NCBI GenBank assembly: GCA_026692885.1
Contig: JAPLNJ010000999.1
Location: 1-6,742 of the forward strand
Source of the DNA: Planctomycetota bacterium
GTDB lineage: Bacteria > Planctomycetota > Planctomycetia > Pirellulales > Pirellulaceae
DNA: 6,742 bases
Direction: 5' to 3'
Shown: piece by piece, positions 6,294 through 6,742 of the stretch
Position numbering within the stretch: position 1 is the stretch's first letter
How the letters are laid out: every line of letters begins with the position of its first letter
The notes under the pieces: generated by a model
Told to the model about the DNA's origin: nothing
Databases searched by the model: none
The model's input: only the letters and a program-made list of their open reading frames with translations
Program-made: the position numbers and the translations under genes

Positions 6294-6587
6294 TTAGTTG
6301 CCTCGTCTGTCCTGCAGTAAGCGATGAGCCCAATCGGCGTAGGCGGGTGTCCACGGTTCCAACGGCCAGTTCTCGTGCGACACGACCCGCACGTCGGGAA
6401 TGATCACCCGTCGCCCCGGATCGTCCTGGTCGGAGACGTAGACCCGCTCTTCGGACCGGGCGTAGTACTTCGGCCGGAGTTGGCGATTGAGTTCCGTCTT
6501 GATTTCCGCGATTAAGTCCGAATGGAAGTTCGGCCAACCCGCCGGATCTTCCAGGTAGGGATCCATGCCAGGGAACGGAGACGGCAT
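6294..6587 (-). pseudogene. Truncated DUF4058-family gene (N-terminal fragment)
   Basis: The frame beginning MPSPFPGMDPYLEDP is the hallmark N-terminus of DUF4058 proteins, whose function is unknown. The match continues through WPNFHSDLIAEIKTELNRQL, LRPKYYARSEERVYV and VIIPDVRVVSHENWP (to about residue 75). The frame then turns into TPAYADWAHRLLQDRRGN and stops at 97 residues; family members usually run to roughly 250. I looked for the missing half (the segment with a VIEVLSP-N-K-like motif) in all three minus-strand frames between 6360 and 5923 and did not find it, so this looks like a deletion or rearrangement rather than a simple frameshift. There is no good Shine-Dalgarno before the ATG at 6587; an in-frame ATG lies 18 bases upstream at 6605. 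It is probably a decayed remnant; a short expressed protein cannot be excluded. Confidence 0.65.
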
Positions 6588-6742
6588 CGATCGGCAGTTA
6601 AACATAGGGACGTACCCTTGGACAGGGGCTCCCGCCCCCGCCGAGCTGGCCTCGAATGGCACGAGGTTAAGCGTAAGCCATTGTCATTCCGGCAGTTCCC
6701 CCACCCGGGCTCGCCCCGGTGGAGAAAAGGTTTGGTAACCAG
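6588..6742. other. Non-coding right edge with small hairpins
   Basis: No gene is supported here. Small GC-rich dyads are present: GGGGC-TCCC-GCCCC at 6625-6638; CCACCCGGG with CCCCGGTGG at 6701-6722 (9 bp, one mismatch, 4-base loop); and GGTT-TGGT-AACC at 6729-6740. None has a T-run that would mark an intrinsic terminator. This region is upstream of the DUF4058 remnant on the minus strand. Confidence 0.4.

Noticed and set aside
6115..6299. Open frame of about 60 codons on the plus strand with no start codon of note
   Set aside because: All frames are partly open here because the sequence is GC-rich; the product is unrecognisable and there is no ribosome site.
6274..6537. 87-codon minus-strand frame overlapping the DUF4058 remnant
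   Set aside because: The other minus-strand frame carries the DUF4058 N-terminus over the same bases; this one is an Arg-rich shadow.
1..6742. CRISPR array, tRNA, rRNA, transposase or phage genes
   Set aside because: No regularly spaced direct repeats, no cloverleaf with a plausible anticodon, and no transposase, integrase or phage protein motifs were seen on either strand.

Overview
This is a GC-rich bacterial window. It most likely comes from a planctomycete (Planctomycetota, perhaps Pirellulales-like). That is an inference from protein style: secreted TlpA-type redoxins with long helical N-terminal regions, a DUF4058 fragment starting MPSPFPGMDPYLE, and large GC-rich dyad repeats in the intergenic gaps. 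No marker gene fixes the taxon.

Layout. The left half carries two tandem plus-strand genes for exported paralogous thioredoxin-fold proteins. The first (179-1258) has a signal peptide and an intact WCGPC active site. The second (1447-3246) is a predicted lipoprotein with a Pro/Gly/Ala-rich linker, an enlarged helical region and a TlpA-like domain whose nucleophilic cysteine is replaced (SSEAC). A candidate sigma70-type promoter and a complex dyad element separate them. The middle is a convergent gap (3247-3488) holding a perfect 32-bp inverted repeat. Two minus-strand genes follow: thiL, thiamine-monophosphate kinase (4400 down to 3489), and, upstream of it in transcription order, an exported HtrA/DegP-family serine protease with two PDZ domains (5922 down to 4531). 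A GC-rich imperfect 29-bp inverted repeat lies between them. The right end (5923-6742) has no intact gene. It holds a short 3'-truncated DUF4058 remnant (6587 down to 6294) and small palindromes.

How the genes relate. The two redoxins and the protease are all predicted to act outside the cytoplasm, in thiol-disulfide chemistry and protein quality control. thiL is cytoplasmic cofactor metabolism and probably only a neighbour. I do not find a convincing new multi-gene system. The most unusual content is the structured intergenic DNA: three different long dyad elements, two of them with arms that are themselves palindromic, so that they have two mutually exclusive folds. The next most unusual point is the redoxin paralogue lacking its catalytic nucleophile.
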